Shown piece after piece: positions 26,027 to 35,829 of a DNA stretch of 64,000 bases. The translations under genes were made by a program, and so were the position numbers. The notes beneath the pieces were generated by a model that saw only the letters and a program-made list of their open reading frames with translations, ran no database searches and had not been told where the DNA came from. Every line of letters begins with the position of its first letter. Within the stretch, counting starts at the first letter, position 1. The stretch is from positions 24,886-88,885 of the forward strand of contig JAFMDN010000001.1 of assembly GCA_017857235.1 (NCBI GenBank), written 5' to 3'. This stretch comes from Methanobacteriota archaeon (GTDB taxonomy: Archaea; Thermoplasmatota; Thermoplasmata; Thermoplasmatales; GCA-001856825).

Positions 26027-26575
26027 ATGGGAGACCCCAGAAAAATTAGGAAAAAGTATGAAACTCCAAGACATCCTTATGAGGGACAGAGAATAAAAGA
26101 AGAAAATAAATTAGTTCGAAAGTATGGATTGAAAAATAAAAGGGAATTGTGGAAAGCCCAGTCAGAATTGAGGAAGTTCAGAGCTAATGCTAGGGATCTC
26201 CAGGGATCATTGAGGTCCGGGGATCCAGAAGCTCAGAGGCTTATGAGACAGATAGCAGGAAAATTGGCTAGATATGGTATTCTGAGTGAAAATGCTACAG
26301 CAGATGATATTCTTGCATTAAATGTGGAATCATTACTGGACAGAAGATTACAGACAATTGTATTTCTTAAGGGTTTGGCAAAGACCCCAAGGATGGCAAG
26401 GCAATTGATTGTTCACGGTCACATCGTTGTTAATGGAAGAAAAGTAACCATACCAAGCTACAGAGTTATGAAATCGGAAGAGGATACCATAGGCTATGCG
26501 CCAGATTCACCATTCGCTAATGAACTCCACCCCATGAGGGTACAACAGCCACAAGAAAATCAGGAGGCGAGCTAA
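26027..26575 (+). CDS. rps4: 30S ribosomal protein S4
   Basis: 182 aa. N-terminal [20 protein letters not shown] and S4 RNA-binding domain [19 protein letters not shown] are archaeal S4/eukaryotic S9. No zinc-binding cysteines. GAGGTGATCTA precedes the ATG. The stop is directly followed by the S11 ATG. Confidence 0.95.
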   Translation: MGDPRKIRKKYETPRHPYEGQRIKEENKLVRKYGLKNKRELWKAQSELRKFRANARDLQGSLRSGDPEAQRLMRQIAGKLARYGILSENATADDILALNVESLLDRRLQTIVFLKGLAKTPRMARQLIVHGHIVVNGRKVTIPSYRVMKSEEDTIGYAPDSPFANELHPMRVQQPQENQEAS

Positions 26576-26959
26576 ATGGGAAAAATGGGCGTTGTTCATA
26601 TTTTTGCATCTCAAAATAATACCATAATAACTGTTACAGATATTACAGGCGCAGAGACCCTCGCAAAAGCGTCTGGAGGAATGGTAGTAAAAGCTGACAG
26701 GGATGAAAGCTCACCATATGCTGCAATGAAAGCTGTTGATATCATTGTAGAAAAATTGAAAGAGAAAGATGTTACTGATGTTGTTATAAAAGTAAGGGCC
26801 CCAGGAGGATCAAAATCTCATAATCCTGGACCTGGTGCGCAGGCAGCGATAAGAGCCATTGCAAGGGCAGGATTAAAGATACTTCAAATTGAGGATGTTA
26901 CCCCCATCCCCCACGATGGAACAAAGAAGAAAGGTGGGAAAAGGGGAAGAAGGGTATGA
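26576..26959 (+). CDS. rps11: 30S ribosomal protein S11
   Basis: 127 aa. [24 protein letters not shown], then [21 protein letters not shown] and a basic tail GKRGRRV are S11/uS11 hallmarks. GGAGGCGAG lies just upstream. The stop overlaps the RpoD start (ATGA, 26956). Confidence 0.95.
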   Translation: MGKMGVVHIFASQNNTIITVTDITGAETLAKASGGMVVKADRDESSPYAAMKAVDIIVEKLKEKDVTDVVIKVRAPGGSKSHNPGPGAQAAIRAIARAGLKILQIEDVTPIPHDGTKKKGGKRGRRV

Positions 26960-27774
26960 GTTCAATTAAGATATTGGAAGAAGGGGATAATTGGATCAGA
27001 TTCTTGGTGGAAGGTATCTCCCCTGCCTATGCCAATATGCTCAGGAGAACTTTAATAAATGACATTCCTAAGCTAGCTATTTCCAAAGTAAACTTTCACC
27101 ACGGGGAAATAAGGCAGGGTGATGACAAAGTTTATTCATCTTCCACATCACTCTTCGATGAGATGATTGCAAGTAGGCTAGGATTGATTCCATTACCAAC
27201 TGATTTAAATATGAACTTTAGAGATACATGCAGTTGTGGAGGGAAAGGCTGTTCTTTATGCACCGTAACATATTCATTATTTGCTATAGGACCCAAGGTT
27301 GTAAAATCTCAGGATTTAATCCCTGTTGGAGATGAAAAATTTTCGCCCGTAGATAAAGAAATTCCAATTGTAGAATTAAATGAGAGACAGGCCATAATGC
27401 TAGAAGCAGAAGCCTGGCTTGGTACAGCGAAGGAACATGCTAGATACCAAGTAACGAGTGGTACTTCATACAAATATCATAGGGAACTGACAGTTAATAA
27501 AAGGGAGCCTAACATTCAGAGAATAATTGAAAATGCCAAAAAAAATATTGTTAAAGAGACAGAAAATGAAGTAACATTTACAACTGATTATCCAAATAAA
27601 TACTTGGCACAACTTTACAGGATGGATAGCCTTAAGGTAACTGAGGATGACTCAAAATTTGTGTTTTACTTTGAAACGGATGGTAGCCTTACGCCCAGGC
27701 AAGTTTTAAGCTATGCATTAAACAGATTAAAAACCAGGCTTGAAAAATTAAGGGATTCTGTACCTGGCGAGTAG
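26956..27774 (+). CDS. rpoD: DNA-directed RNA polymerase subunit D
   Basis: 272 aa, homologue of Rpb3 and bacterial alpha [21 protein letters not shown] (residues 21-38) is the dimerisation core. An Rpb3-like zinc loop [11 protein letters not shown] (Cys 92, 94, 99, 102) is present, but the cysteines of the extra 4Fe-4S domain found in some archaeal D subunits are missing in the region 150-230. Assembles with L, N and P in the RNAP core. Follows S11 with a 4-bp overlap. Confidence 0.95.
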   Translation: MSSIKILEEGDNWIRFLVEGISPAYANMLRRTLINDIPKLAISKVNFHHGEIRQGDDKVYSSSTSLFDEMIASRLGLIPLPTDLNMNFRDTCSCGGKGCSLCTVTYSLFAIGPKVVKSQDLIPVGDEKFSPVDKEIPIVELNERQAIMLEAEAWLGTAKEHARYQVTSGTSYKYHRELTVNKREPNIQRIIENAKKNIVKETENEVTFTTDYPNKYLAQLYRMDSLKVTEDDSKFVFYFETDGSLTPRQVLSYALNRLKTRLEKLRDSVPGE

Positions 27775-27782
27775 AGGTAAAA

Positions 27783-29132
27783 ATGGTTTTAGATTCTCTC
27801 TCTAAGTCTCTGAGGGAGACCCTTAGAAAAATTTCAAGGAGCACTTCCATAGATGATAATTTAATAAATGAAGTTGTAAGAGAAATACAGAGAGCATTAA
27901 TTTTAGCAGATGTTGATATAAACCTTACAATAGAGCTTACTAGAAAAGTAGAGCAAAGGGCAAAAAATGAACCTGTACCTAAGAATTCAAACCCTAGAAA
28001 TCATCTTATTCTTATAGTCTATGAAGAGCTTCTAAACATACTTGGCAAACCAAGGGAATTTAAAGCGAAACCCGCCACTATAATGCTAGTAGGACTTTAC
28101 GGACAGGGAAAAACTACAAGCGCTGGGAAACTTGCTCGGTTTTATATAAAACATGGATTTAAAGTAGTTCTTATTGCGGCAGATACACAAAGGGTAGGGG
28201 CTTACGAACAACTGGAGCAAATTTCTAAACAAGTGGGTGCGGATTTCTTCGGAATTTATGGAGAAAAGGATAGCAGAAAGATTGTGAGTGGGGCCCTTTC
28301 GAAATATTCTAATTGGGATGTTAAGATAATAGATACCAGCGGTAGAAATGCACTAAATGAAGATTTGCTTGAAGAGATTAGAGGGATAGCTGAAATTGCA
28401 AAGCCCGATGAGGTCATGTTGATACTAGATGCAAGCATAGGCCAGCAGGCTGGAAAACAAGCAGAAGCTTTCAATAAAGCTGCAAAAATTACAGGGGTTA
28501 TAATAACAAAACTCGATGGAACTGCCAAGGGAGGCGGAGCCATAAGTGCAGTAGCCAAAACTGGAGCACCAATTCTTTTTATAGGGACTGGAGAGCATCT
28601 TGATGACCTAGAATATTTCAATCCTGCAAGATTCCTGTCAAGACTTCTTGGAATGGGTGATTTGGAAACCCTTATGGCTACTGCCAAAGAGCTACATGAA
28701 GAGATAGATGAAGAATCAGTAGAAAGAATGGCCAGCGGTAAATTCACGCTTAAGGACATGTATGAAATATGGGATAAGATGTCTAAACCAGGCCTATTTA
28801 AAAAATTATTTGATTCCCTTCCAATGTTTAAATTACAACAGAAGGAAATTGATGAAAGCTTAATCGATCAATCTGAGGCCAAAATAAGGAAGTATAAGGT
28901 AATAATGGATTCAATGACTTATCAAGAGCTTGATGAACCGGATATTATAAAGGGCGAAAGGATAGATAGAATTGCAAGGGGTTCAGGTACACAGCCATCC
29001 GATGTTAAGGAGCTTTTAAGGGATTACAAGAGAATGAGGGATGCCATGAAAAATCTTAGAGGGAACAGAAAGATAATTTCCATGCTTAAAAAACAGCTAA
29101 AAGAGGGAAATATAGAAGATTTCAATCAATAA
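27783..29132 (+). CDS. srp54: Signal recognition particle 54 kDa protein
   Basis: 449 aa. NG GTPase domain: G1 GLYGQGKTT (about residues 106-114), DTSGR (G3, with Ser in place of the usual Ala), TKLDGTAKGGG (G4). C-terminal methionine-rich M domain from about residue 300 binds signal peptides and 7S RNA. Downstream of rpoD by 8 bp. The stop overlaps the convergent LbH gene by 11 bp. Confidence 0.95.
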   Translation: MVLDSLSKSLRETLRKISRSTSIDDNLINEVVREIQRALILADVDINLTIELTRKVEQRAKNEPVPKNSNPRNHLILIVYEELLNILGKPREFKAKPATIMLVGLYGQGKTTSAGKLARFYIKHGFKVVLIAADTQRVGAYEQLEQISKQVGADFFGIYGEKDSRKIVSGALSKYSNWDVKIIDTSGRNALNEDLLEEIRGIAEIAKPDEVMLILDASIGQQAGKQAEAFNKAAKITGVIITKLDGTAKGGGAISAVAKTGAPILFIGTGEHLDDLEYFNPARFLSRLLGMGDLETLMATAKELHEEIDEESVERMASGKFTLKDMYEIWDKMSKPGLFKKLFDSLPMFKLQQKEIDESLIDQSEAKIRKYKVIMDSMTYQELDEPDIIKGERIDRIARGSGTQPSDVKELLRDYKRMRDAMKNLRGNRKIISMLKKQLKEGNIEDFNQ

Positions 29133-29631
29133 TATATCTTTCGAATTCTCCACTCGCATGCAAATATTTTAATCTTTGATAAATTATTGCATTCCTAATT
29201 GCATATTCCTCCACATCATCACCGCACCTTATCACCTTTGCAGGGACCCCAACAGCTATGCATTTTTTGGGTATCTTCATTTTTTCTGTTACAACTGCTC
29301 CGCCTCCAATAACAGATCCAGCTTCTACCTCTGCTCCAGACATTACGATGGATCCCATTCCGATTATGACATTATCTCCTATTTTGGCTCCGTGAACTAT
29401 GGCAAGATGTCCCACTGATACATTCTTTCCAATTTCAGTTGGATTTTCTCCATCACAATGTATTACTGCATTGTCTTGTATATTTGATCCATCGCCCACC
29501 TTTATGTAATTTTGATCGCCTCTGAGAACCGCTCCATACATGATAGCCACATTATCGCCGATTGTTATATCTCCAATCAACGTAGCATTATGCGCGATAA
29601 ATACGTTTTTACCAATTTTCAATTTTACCAC
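29122..29631 (-). CDS. Left-handed beta-helix protein, gamma-carbonic-anhydrase/YrdA-like
   Basis: 169 aa of hexapeptide repeats (for example IGDNVAIMYGAVLRGDQNYIKVG). Metal-binding histidines of the gamma-class fold are at VIHCDG, SVGHLAIVHGA. Homologues include Cam/CamH carbonic anhydrases and YrdA/PaaY proteins, many without proven activity. The start overlaps the nucleotidyltransferase gene by 23 bp. Confidence 0.8.
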   Translation of the reverse strand: MVKLKIGKNVFIAHNATLIGDITIGDNVAIMYGAVLRGDQNYIKVGDGSNIQDNAVIHCDGENPTEIGKNVSVGHLAIVHGAKIGDNVIIGMGSIVMSGAEVEAGSVIGGGAVVTEKMKIPKKCIAVGVPAKVIRCGDDVEEYAIRNAIIYQRLKYLHASGEFERYIID

Positions 29632-30514
29632 CGTAGGATAAATAAATCTGGCTTATTGAATGTATCATGACCTTACCATTAACCTCATATTGCTTTCCCT
29701 TTTTCATTGGTTTCCCATTGATTTCTGCGTTTCCCTGTATCAGATTCAATATGAAATTCCCAGATAATTCTGCATCTTTTCCTGAATACAACATTATGTT
29801 TTTATCTGTTATATATCCAAAATCGTAATCCCTCCTTTTCTCGAACATCTTTACAGCCTCCTCATAGTCCTTAATTGAATCTACCGATTTCCATATCCCT
29901 TTGTGCTTGTAGGCATATATTTTACCTTCTCTTGCCAATTTTGGAAATACAGTTTTCTCTATTTCCTTCTCCTGAAAATCTTCACCGAGTACCTCGCTTA
30001 TTTCCTTTCTAAAATAATAAATGCCACCGTTAATATAATAATCAAGAATAGGTTTTTCTTTGAATTCTACTATGGTGCTTCCCTTAATACCCAAGATACC
30101 ATATGGTGATACCATTTTTGTGGCTAAGATGCCTATAACCTTCCCACTTTTAGTAGTATTTTCGCTAAGTTTCCTTAGATCTGCATCACAAATAGTATCT
30201 CCATTCCTAATAATGAAATCTGATTTATCGTGCTCATAAAGATTTTTTATAGCCCATAGAGTTCCCATGGGCTTTTCCTCCTCTAGATATTTGATTTTAA
30301 TATCTTTCCATGAATTGCCGAATCTTTTCTCAATTTCTTCTTTCTTATACCCCACTAACATATAAACTTCATTTATTCCGTTCCTTTTGAAATCCAGCAA
30401 TTGTAAATCTAAAATTGTGAACCCCTGCTTTAATTCTAGCATTGTTTTGGGAATATCTTTTGTATATGGATAAAGCCTCTTACCATATCCTCCTGAAAGT
30501 ATGGCTCCCTTCAC
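29609..30514 (-). CDS. NDP-sugar pyrophosphorylase (nucleotidyltransferase)
   Basis: 301 aa. N-terminal nucleotide-binding motif AILSGGYGKRLYPYTKDIPKT (residues 4 onward), GDTI (metal Asp) and VEFKEKP, the pattern of sugar-1-phosphate nucleotidyltransferases (mannose-1-P guanylyltransferase or glucose-1-P group). The C-terminal 60 residues form a cupin or beta-rich tail, not a full LbH. Base and sugar specificity cannot be read. Coupled to the following LbH gene. Confidence 0.8.
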   Translation of the reverse strand: MKGAILSGGYGKRLYPYTKDIPKTMLELKQGFTILDLQLLDFKRNGINEVYMLVGYKKEEIEKRFGNSWKDIKIKYLEEEKPMGTLWAIKNLYEHDKSDFIIRNGDTICDADLRKLSENTTKSGKVIGILATKMVSPYGILGIKGSTIVEFKEKPILDYYINGGIYYFRKEISEVLGEDFQEKEIEKTVFPKLAREGKIYAYKHKGIWKSVDSIKDYEEAVKMFEKRRDYDFGYITDKNIMLYSGKDAELSGNFILNLIQGNAEINGKPMKKGKQYEVNGKVMIHSISQIYLSYGGKIENW

Positions 30515-30548
30515 ATTCTTGAAAATATTCCTTAATATAATATAATTT

Positions 30549-31637
30549 TCATACCCATTCCCAATACTTATTTTTACTTAGCTTGGCCTTGCCAACTATG
30601 GCTATCTTTTCTCCACATCTAGGGCACATATTTTCATCAGTGAGCCTTATATCAGAAACATAGAATCCCCTTCTCTCAATAACTTTAAATCCACATCTTG
30701 GGCAATATGTATTTTCCAATGGATGACCTGGCACGTTCCCAGTATAAACGTATTTCAAACCTTCATCTTTTGCAATTTTATGGAATCTTTCAAGCATTTC
30801 CACCGGAGTTGGATCTACATCCATCATCAAGTAATCTGGGTGGAATCTTGTAAAATGCAAAGGCACTTCATCTCCCAAATTTTTGTATATCCACTGGGAA
30901 AGAAACCTTACATCCTCTTCCTTGTCTCCCAAGTCCTTTACTGGAACAACAAGGTCAGTTATTTCCACGTGCGTTCCTAATTCTTTCAACAATTTTAAAT
31001 TTTCAAAAACTGGTTTGTAAGTTTCAATTCCAATATATTTTCTGGCAAACATGTCATTACCATTTCCTTTAAAATCAACTGTAATGGCATCCAAAAATTC
31101 CCTAATATATGGTATGGACTCTTTGCTCATGTATCCGTTTGAAACAAATAAGTTAAATTTACCCGATTCCTTGGCTTTTACCCCGATATCGTGAGCATAT
31201 TCCGCAAAAATAGTTGGTTCATTGTAAGTGTATGAAACCCCGTCAATGTATTTATTTCTAAGAATTCTCTGGGCTGCTTCTGGTAATAAAGTCATACCAT
31301 CAACCTTTCTTCTTTGCGAAATATCATAATTCTGACAATACTTGCACATCCAGTTACATCCGGTGGTGGATATTGAAAGAACGTAAGAACCAGGAAAATA
31401 ATGGTACAGTGGTTTCTTCTCAATTGGATCAACATTATCGGACATTGTTAAACCGTATGAAAGAAGATAAAGCTTACCACCAACATTCTTCCTTATTCCG
31501 CAAAAGCCAGTCTGTCCATCCTTTAGCAGGCAGTACCTGTTGCATGCTGTACATCTTATTCTTCCACCCTGAATTTCCTCGTATAAGACTGCTTCCTTAC
31601 CCATCAATTGGAAATTGGAATTCATTTGAATATACAT
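30549..31637 (-). CDS. AmmeMemoRadiSam-system radical SAM enzyme
   Basis: 362 aa. Radical SAM cluster CNWMCKYCQ (CxxxCxxC, about residue 94-102), N-terminal CTACNRYC...CGIRK zinc/Fe-S cysteines and a C-terminal zinc-ribbon pair (CPRCGFK, CPRCGEK). This is the PflA-like member of the Memo-AMMECR1-radical SAM trio; Memo and AMMECR1 are not in the window. The reaction is unknown. Start ATG 31637; ATG 31625 or 31604 are possible shorter starts. Confidence 0.85.
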   Translation of the reverse strand: MYIQMNSNFQLMGKEAVLYEEIQGGRIRCTACNRYCLLKDGQTGFCGIRKNVGGKLYLLSYGLTMSDNVDPIEKKPLYHYFPGSYVLSISTTGCNWMCKYCQNYDISQRRKVDGMTLLPEAAQRILRNKYIDGVSYTYNEPTIFAEYAHDIGVKAKESGKFNLFVSNGYMSKESIPYIREFLDAITVDFKGNGNDMFARKYIGIETYKPVFENLKLLKELGTHVEITDLVVPVKDLGDKEEDVRFLSQWIYKNLGDEVPLHFTRFHPDYLMMDVDPTPVEMLERFHKIAKDEGLKYVYTGNVPGHPLENTYCPRCGFKVIERRGFYVSDIRLTDENMCPRCGEKIAIVGKAKLSKNKYWEWV

Positions 31638-31654
31638 AATAAAAAAAATAAATA

Positions 31655-33319
31655 TTAAGCTAATGCTGAATCTCTAAAATTTATGTTCCTCTTGCTGTAA
31701 AGGAATAGCATAATTGGAATATTGATTATTATTATGATGAAGGCAAGTGCTGCTCCTTGTGAAAGTTCCCCCGTTGTAAGGAAGGCAAAAGAAGCAAGTG
31801 TTAATGTGGTCCATTGAATTGGTGCTAGCATAATGGTTGTTCCATAATCTATGGTAGACCTTACAAACACCAAAACAAAACCTTCAACAATTCCTGGAAT
31901 TAAAAGGGGGATTGTTATCTTTCCAAACCCTTTGAATTTCGAACGAACCATTAGTCTCTCTGCCTCGAATAGAGTTTTAGAAATGGATGAAAGAGTAACG
32001 TCTAATGCTCGAGTAGAGTATCCCATTCTTCCAACAACGTAACCAAATATGACTCCTATAGGAACTGAATTTATTATCCATCCGGTTATGCTATTGTTAT
32101 ACATGGTAAGTAAGAGAATCCCAATTATAACTGGAGACATTGAAAATATTAACAGTATAACAACATTAGCCATCTTTTTCCACTTCATACCATATATCCA
32201 AGAAAAGTAAGTGGGTATCATTGAAAGGGTAACTCCAATGAAAGCCGCTAGTCCTGAAAGTATTAATGTCGACCAAATGGCATTTGGGTACAAACCTAAT
32301 GATTCATAGAAATTATTTAAAGTGAAATGTGTGGGAAAGATTGTGCCTACCCACTTGTATGAAAATGATGTGAGTCCAATTATAAATATTTCCACTAAAG
32401 GAAACAATGAAAATAGAATTGAATAAACTGTGATAATAACCTTCAGGATTTTATTATCGTTTCTAAATGGTCTAAAAGCCTTGCCAGTAACTGTTGCGTA
32501 TCTCTTTGATTTTATATAAAACATATAAGTCAAGATTACTGATAGATTTATTAATAGCAATATTAACAATAGAGCTGACGCAATGCCCCAATTATAAAAA
32601 GAGAATAACTGTACAAATGCCAATTCCGAAATGACTTGAAAATTTGATGGGGCGAGAAGAAGTGGGACTGATAATGTCCCTGTATTTAGGAGAAAAACTA
32701 TGAGAATGGATGTAGCAAACCCTGGCATCAAAAGAGGCAAAACAATCTTTCTGAAAGTTCTCAATTTTGACAAGCCATGAACAGTTGCAGCCTCTAGTAA
32801 CCTTGTATCAATGCTATCAAATGCAATCGTTTGATATATTACCATAAAAGGGAGTGATGAGATAGTCATTACGGCCATTAGGCCATAAAATGAATATAAT
32901 TGGTACCTAAATAGGCCGAAATTAGTTGCTATTATTATCAGGGCATATGTTGTTATTAGGCCTGGAATTGATATCCCTGAAATTATCAAGGATTTTATAG
33001 TCTTTTTAAAAGGAATATTCATAAAACTCATTCCATATGATATTGGTAATGCCAATAGAAAAGATGCAATTGTAACTGCTAAAGATAACTCCAATGTGTG
33101 GTAAATTGAATCATAATAATATGGATCATTCAGGATATATAAAAAATACTTTAAAGTAAGGTTATGAATTAGATTAAGCCTAAACTCCAAAATAGATAAT
33201 GGTTGACCATAAAGTGAAGTTAAAAGAAATGATATTAATGGAAAAATCATGAATAGAATTATGAAAAAAATAAAAAAAGATTCAAGTAATAAATTAAATC
33301 TTTGGCGCAAGCTTATCAT
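31655..33319 (-). CDS. Iron(III)-type ABC transporter permease, fused double domain
   Basis: 554 aa, about 12 membrane helices. Two binding-protein-dependent transport permease domains in tandem (EAA-like loops EAATVHGLSKLRTFRKIVLPLL and EAERLMVRSKFKGFGKITIPLL), as in FbpB/SfuB. ATGA overlap with the substrate-binding gene. Probably imports iron or a related cation; thiamine- or phosphonate-type relatives are less likely but possible. Confidence 0.85.
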   Translation of the reverse strand: MISLRQRFNLLLESFFIFFIILFMIFPLISFLLTSLYGQPLSILEFRLNLIHNLTLKYFLYILNDPYYYDSIYHTLELSLAVTIASFLLALPISYGMSFMNIPFKKTIKSLIISGISIPGLITTYALIIIATNFGLFRYQLYSFYGLMAVMTISSLPFMVIYQTIAFDSIDTRLLEAATVHGLSKLRTFRKIVLPLLMPGFATSILIVFLLNTGTLSVPLLLAPSNFQVISELAFVQLFSFYNWGIASALLLILLLINLSVILTYMFYIKSKRYATVTGKAFRPFRNDNKILKVIITVYSILFSLFPLVEIFIIGLTSFSYKWVGTIFPTHFTLNNFYESLGLYPNAIWSTLILSGLAAFIGVTLSMIPTYFSWIYGMKWKKMANVVILLIFSMSPVIIGILLLTMYNNSITGWIINSVPIGVIFGYVVGRMGYSTRALDVTLSSISKTLFEAERLMVRSKFKGFGKITIPLLIPGIVEGFVLVFVRSTIDYGTTIMLAPIQWTTLTLASFAFLTTGELSQGAALAFIIIIINIPIMLFLYSKRNINFRDSALA

Positions 33320-34443
33320 CCTACTGTGCTTGCATACTGATTGAATATATTTGTTATGTTTTGCTGTTCTTCAACTGTGAATGTCTGGCTGTAGGGGAAA
33401 GCGTACTGTTCTTCTTGTGCTAGAGACGGGAAGTAAGGCGGAGGTGTTATGTTTTGATAGTTCATTATAGGTGGCTTCAGGAATATTTTTGGAAGCAGGG
33501 ATTGACCTTCATATGATAGTACCCAATTTATGAATTTTTCAGCTGCACTTAGATGAGGAGCACCATTAACTATTCCCATTGCTGTTGGACCTAATATATT
33601 CTGTTGTACCATTATGGGAATAAGTGGGTAACCATTAATTTCGTGATAAAGTACCGGTCCATTAATCCAGTCAATTGTGATGCCACCAGTACCTTCACCC
33701 ACAACTGTTTCAGCGTGTTCATCGTCAGGGGTAATGGGGGGTATAGTGTTGTTCAATAGTGCTCTTACATATTGCTTGAACATGATTGTTCCATTCGTAA
33801 AACCATATTGTTTAATGTAAATTTGCCATATTAGTGAGAAAAATCCAAGACCTGTAGTTGTAGAAGTTGATGGGTTTTCTATTATTATTTTTCCCTTATA
33901 CTGTGGTTGGGTTAAATTCCACCATGATACTGGATATTGGGTTTTATTAATCAGATTTGTATTGACTACAATTCCCAATATGTTGTATGTAAATGAATAC
34001 CAAGTCCAGTTGGGAGCATAGAGCGATGGATTGTTAATATAAGCACTGTAATTTTGTAACACGGGAACTTTATAGGGCATTAAAACTCCTTGCTCTGCTG
34101 CTCCTATATATGCAGAAGGAGCTCCACCAAACAGAACATCTGCCTGCGGATTTGATTTTGATGCAACTAACTTTCCTACTAATGTTCCCATGGCACCATA
34201 AACTGGGATTACTTTTATTCCAGTATCCTTTGTGAAATTATCAAAAAAAGGTTGGGCAACGCTTGCACTGTAATCTGCATAAATAACAACTTCCTGTTGA
34301 GGCGTCTGTGTAGATTGGCCATTGTGTCCATAAAGTATCATTGCAGCTGCTAGGGCCGCCACTCCTATTATTATTACGGCCACTAATGCTAGGATCCTTG
34401 AGGATACCTTGGCTTCGTTCTCTAATATTATTATTTGCCGCAT
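33316..34443 (-). CDS. Iron(III)-type ABC transporter substrate-binding protein
   Basis: 375 aa. A single N-terminal hydrophobic helix (about residues 17-37, ILALVAVIIIGVAALAAAMI) with no lipobox cysteine, so it is likely membrane-anchored; a Ser/Thr/Gln linker follows. The domain VVIYADYSASVAQPFFDNFTKDTG, then PQADVLFGGAPSAY is the FbpA/IdiA class. Tyrosine- and acid-rich surface. The two inverted repeats upstream (34487-34513, 34589-34613) may control it separately from the ATPase. Confidence 0.85.
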   Translation of the reverse strand: MRQIIILENEAKVSSRILALVAVIIIGVAALAAAMILYGHNGQSTQTPQQEVVIYADYSASVAQPFFDNFTKDTGIKVIPVYGAMGTLVGKLVASKSNPQADVLFGGAPSAYIGAAEQGVLMPYKVPVLQNYSAYINNPSLYAPNWTWYSFTYNILGIVVNTNLINKTQYPVSWWNLTQPQYKGKIIIENPSTSTTTGLGFFSLIWQIYIKQYGFTNGTIMFKQYVRALLNNTIPPITPDDEHAETVVGEGTGGITIDWINGPVLYHEINGYPLIPIMVQQNILGPTAMGIVNGAPHLSAAEKFINWVLSYEGQSLLPKIFLKPPIMNYQNITPPPYFPSLAQEEQYAFPYSQTFTVEEQQNITNIFNQYASTVG

Positions 34444-34486
34444 GTTTTGAGATTTTAAACCATTTACTATTTTTTGACAAAATAGA

Positions 34487-34513
34487 AAAATTTCATAAAG
34501 TAATTGAAATTTT
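34487..34513. promoter_or_regulatory. 9-bp inverted repeat upstream of the binding-protein gene
   Basis: AAAATTTCA (34487-34495) and its exact reverse complement TGAAATTTT (34505-34513) flank a 9-base spacer, 44 bp upstream of the substrate-binding protein ATG. An AT-rich GTTTAAAATC box (34451-34460, minus) lies between. A metal-responsive operator is possible but unproven. Confidence 0.4.
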
Positions 34514-34588
34514 CCATATATAAACTACATTGGAAAAGGTTAATAATATGTAATAAGAACCTTTTGAGAAATTATTAATACGATTTCC

Positions 34589-34613
34589 TTTAAATTTTCG
34601 AAAGAAATTTAAA
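34589..34613. promoter_or_regulatory. TTTAAATTT-N7-AAATTTAAA inverted repeat after the ATPase gene
   Basis: Perfect 9-bp arms (34589-34597 and 34605-34613) with spacer TCGAAAG, 15 bp past the ATPase stop and 146 bp before the binding-protein ATG. It could be a hairpin limiting read-through between the two genes or a regulator site. Low GC makes a strong RNA hairpin unlikely. Confidence 0.35.
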
Positions 34614-34627
34614 AAATAGAAGAAATA

Positions 34628-35698
34628 TCAGTTTTCTTTGAAGATAAAGGATTTTTCCGTGTCAAAATTTATAAAGCATCTAGATATATTAGTATCTTCA
34701 GGTATTTCACTGGCTGTGAATTTTATGATTCTTTTATCATTTAGCTCCACAAATATTCTGTAATTGTCCTTAAACCGCTTAATATCAACAACCCTACCTT
34801 CAACACCATTATCCCCAACGCCACTGCTAAGTTTTAAATCAGACGTCCTTACTATAATAGATACTTTTTCTCCGTTCTTGAATCCTTGTAATTTTTTATA
34901 TTTAATATTCCCTAATGGCCCAAGGTTTATTTTAATGGATTCGGGTAAAATTTCTTGTATGGTACCCTCTAATTGAAGATTTTCCCCTATGAATTGTGCC
35001 ACAAATTTGCTAGATGGCCTAAAGAATATCTCTTCCGGTTTTCCTACTTGTTCTATTCTTCCTGAATTAATTATGGCAATTCTATCTGCTATTTCAAACG
35101 CTTCATCCTGCGAGTGTGTCACCATTATGGCAGTTAATTTTCTATCCTTCACGATTTCTAAAATTTTGATTAAAAGTTCTTTTCTTATTCTTTCATCTAA
35201 ATTACTCAATGGCTCATCTAGAAGCAGAAGTTTAGGTTTTGAAGCCAGAGCCCTAGCAATGCCCACCCTCTGGAGTTCTCCTCCGGATAGCTCATGGGGC
35301 ATGCGCTTTAATTTATCTCCCAGACCAACTGAATAAGTTAGTTCAGCTATTTCCTTTTCGATTTCATCCCTGCTATTTTTTCCAAATTTTTTATCTTCCA
35401 TTACAATCATTAAATTCTCTTCTACCGAAAGATGTGGCCAAATTGCATAATCTTGAAAGACCATCCCTATTCCCCTTTTTGAAGGGGGGAAACTTGTTAC
35501 ATCTTCCCCGTCAAAGTAAATTTTTCCTGAATCTGGATTTTCAAGACCTGAGATAACCCTTAAAAGTGTAGATTTACCAGATCCACTTGGACCTAAGATT
35601 ACTAACAGTTCGCCTTGCTCAATATCCAAGTTTATATCTTTCAATACCTGATTTTTTCCAAATTTTTTGGAAACACCCTTAATACTTATAGCTGTCAC
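34628..35698 (-). CDS. Iron(III)-type ABC transporter ATPase
   Basis: 356 aa from GTG 35698 (TTG 35710 is the longer alternative). Walker A LGPSGSGKST (about residues 34-43), Q-loop FQDYAIWPH, signature LSGGELQR, Walker B LLLLDEPLSNLD and switch HSQDEA; C-terminal TOBE domain from about residue 235. FbpC/PotA class. Precedes the binding protein by 184 bp and follows Sec61 beta by 131 bp on the same strand. Confidence 0.88.
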   Translation of the reverse strand: MTAISIKGVSKKFGKNQVLKDINLDIEQGELLVILGPSGSGKSTLLRVISGLENPDSGKIYFDGEDVTSFPPSKRGIGMVFQDYAIWPHLSVEENLMIVMEDKKFGKNSRDEIEKEIAELTYSVGLGDKLKRMPHELSGGELQRVGIARALASKPKLLLLDEPLSNLDERIRKELLIKILEIVKDRKLTAIMVTHSQDEAFEIADRIAIINSGRIEQVGKPEEIFFRPSSKFVAQFIGENLQLEGTIQEILPESIKINLGPLGNIKYKKLQGFKNGEKVSIIVRTSDLKLSSGVGDNGVEGRVVDIKRFKDNYRIFVELNDKRIIKFTASEIPEDTNISRCFINFDTEKSFIFKEN

Positions 35699-35829
35699 AC
35701 CCCAGAACAATTAGAAAAGATAATTGTCTCTTCCATAATTAAAAAACTTACCTCTATTTTTTCTACATGCAAAAAATTCTTATGTAAACAGACAGGATTA
35801 AAATATCTTGTAATTTTATTGCTGGGTAT

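Noticed and set aside
28256-28759. 167-codon minus-strand open frame inside srp54.
   Set aside because: Antisense shadow of the GTPase domain; no homology features.
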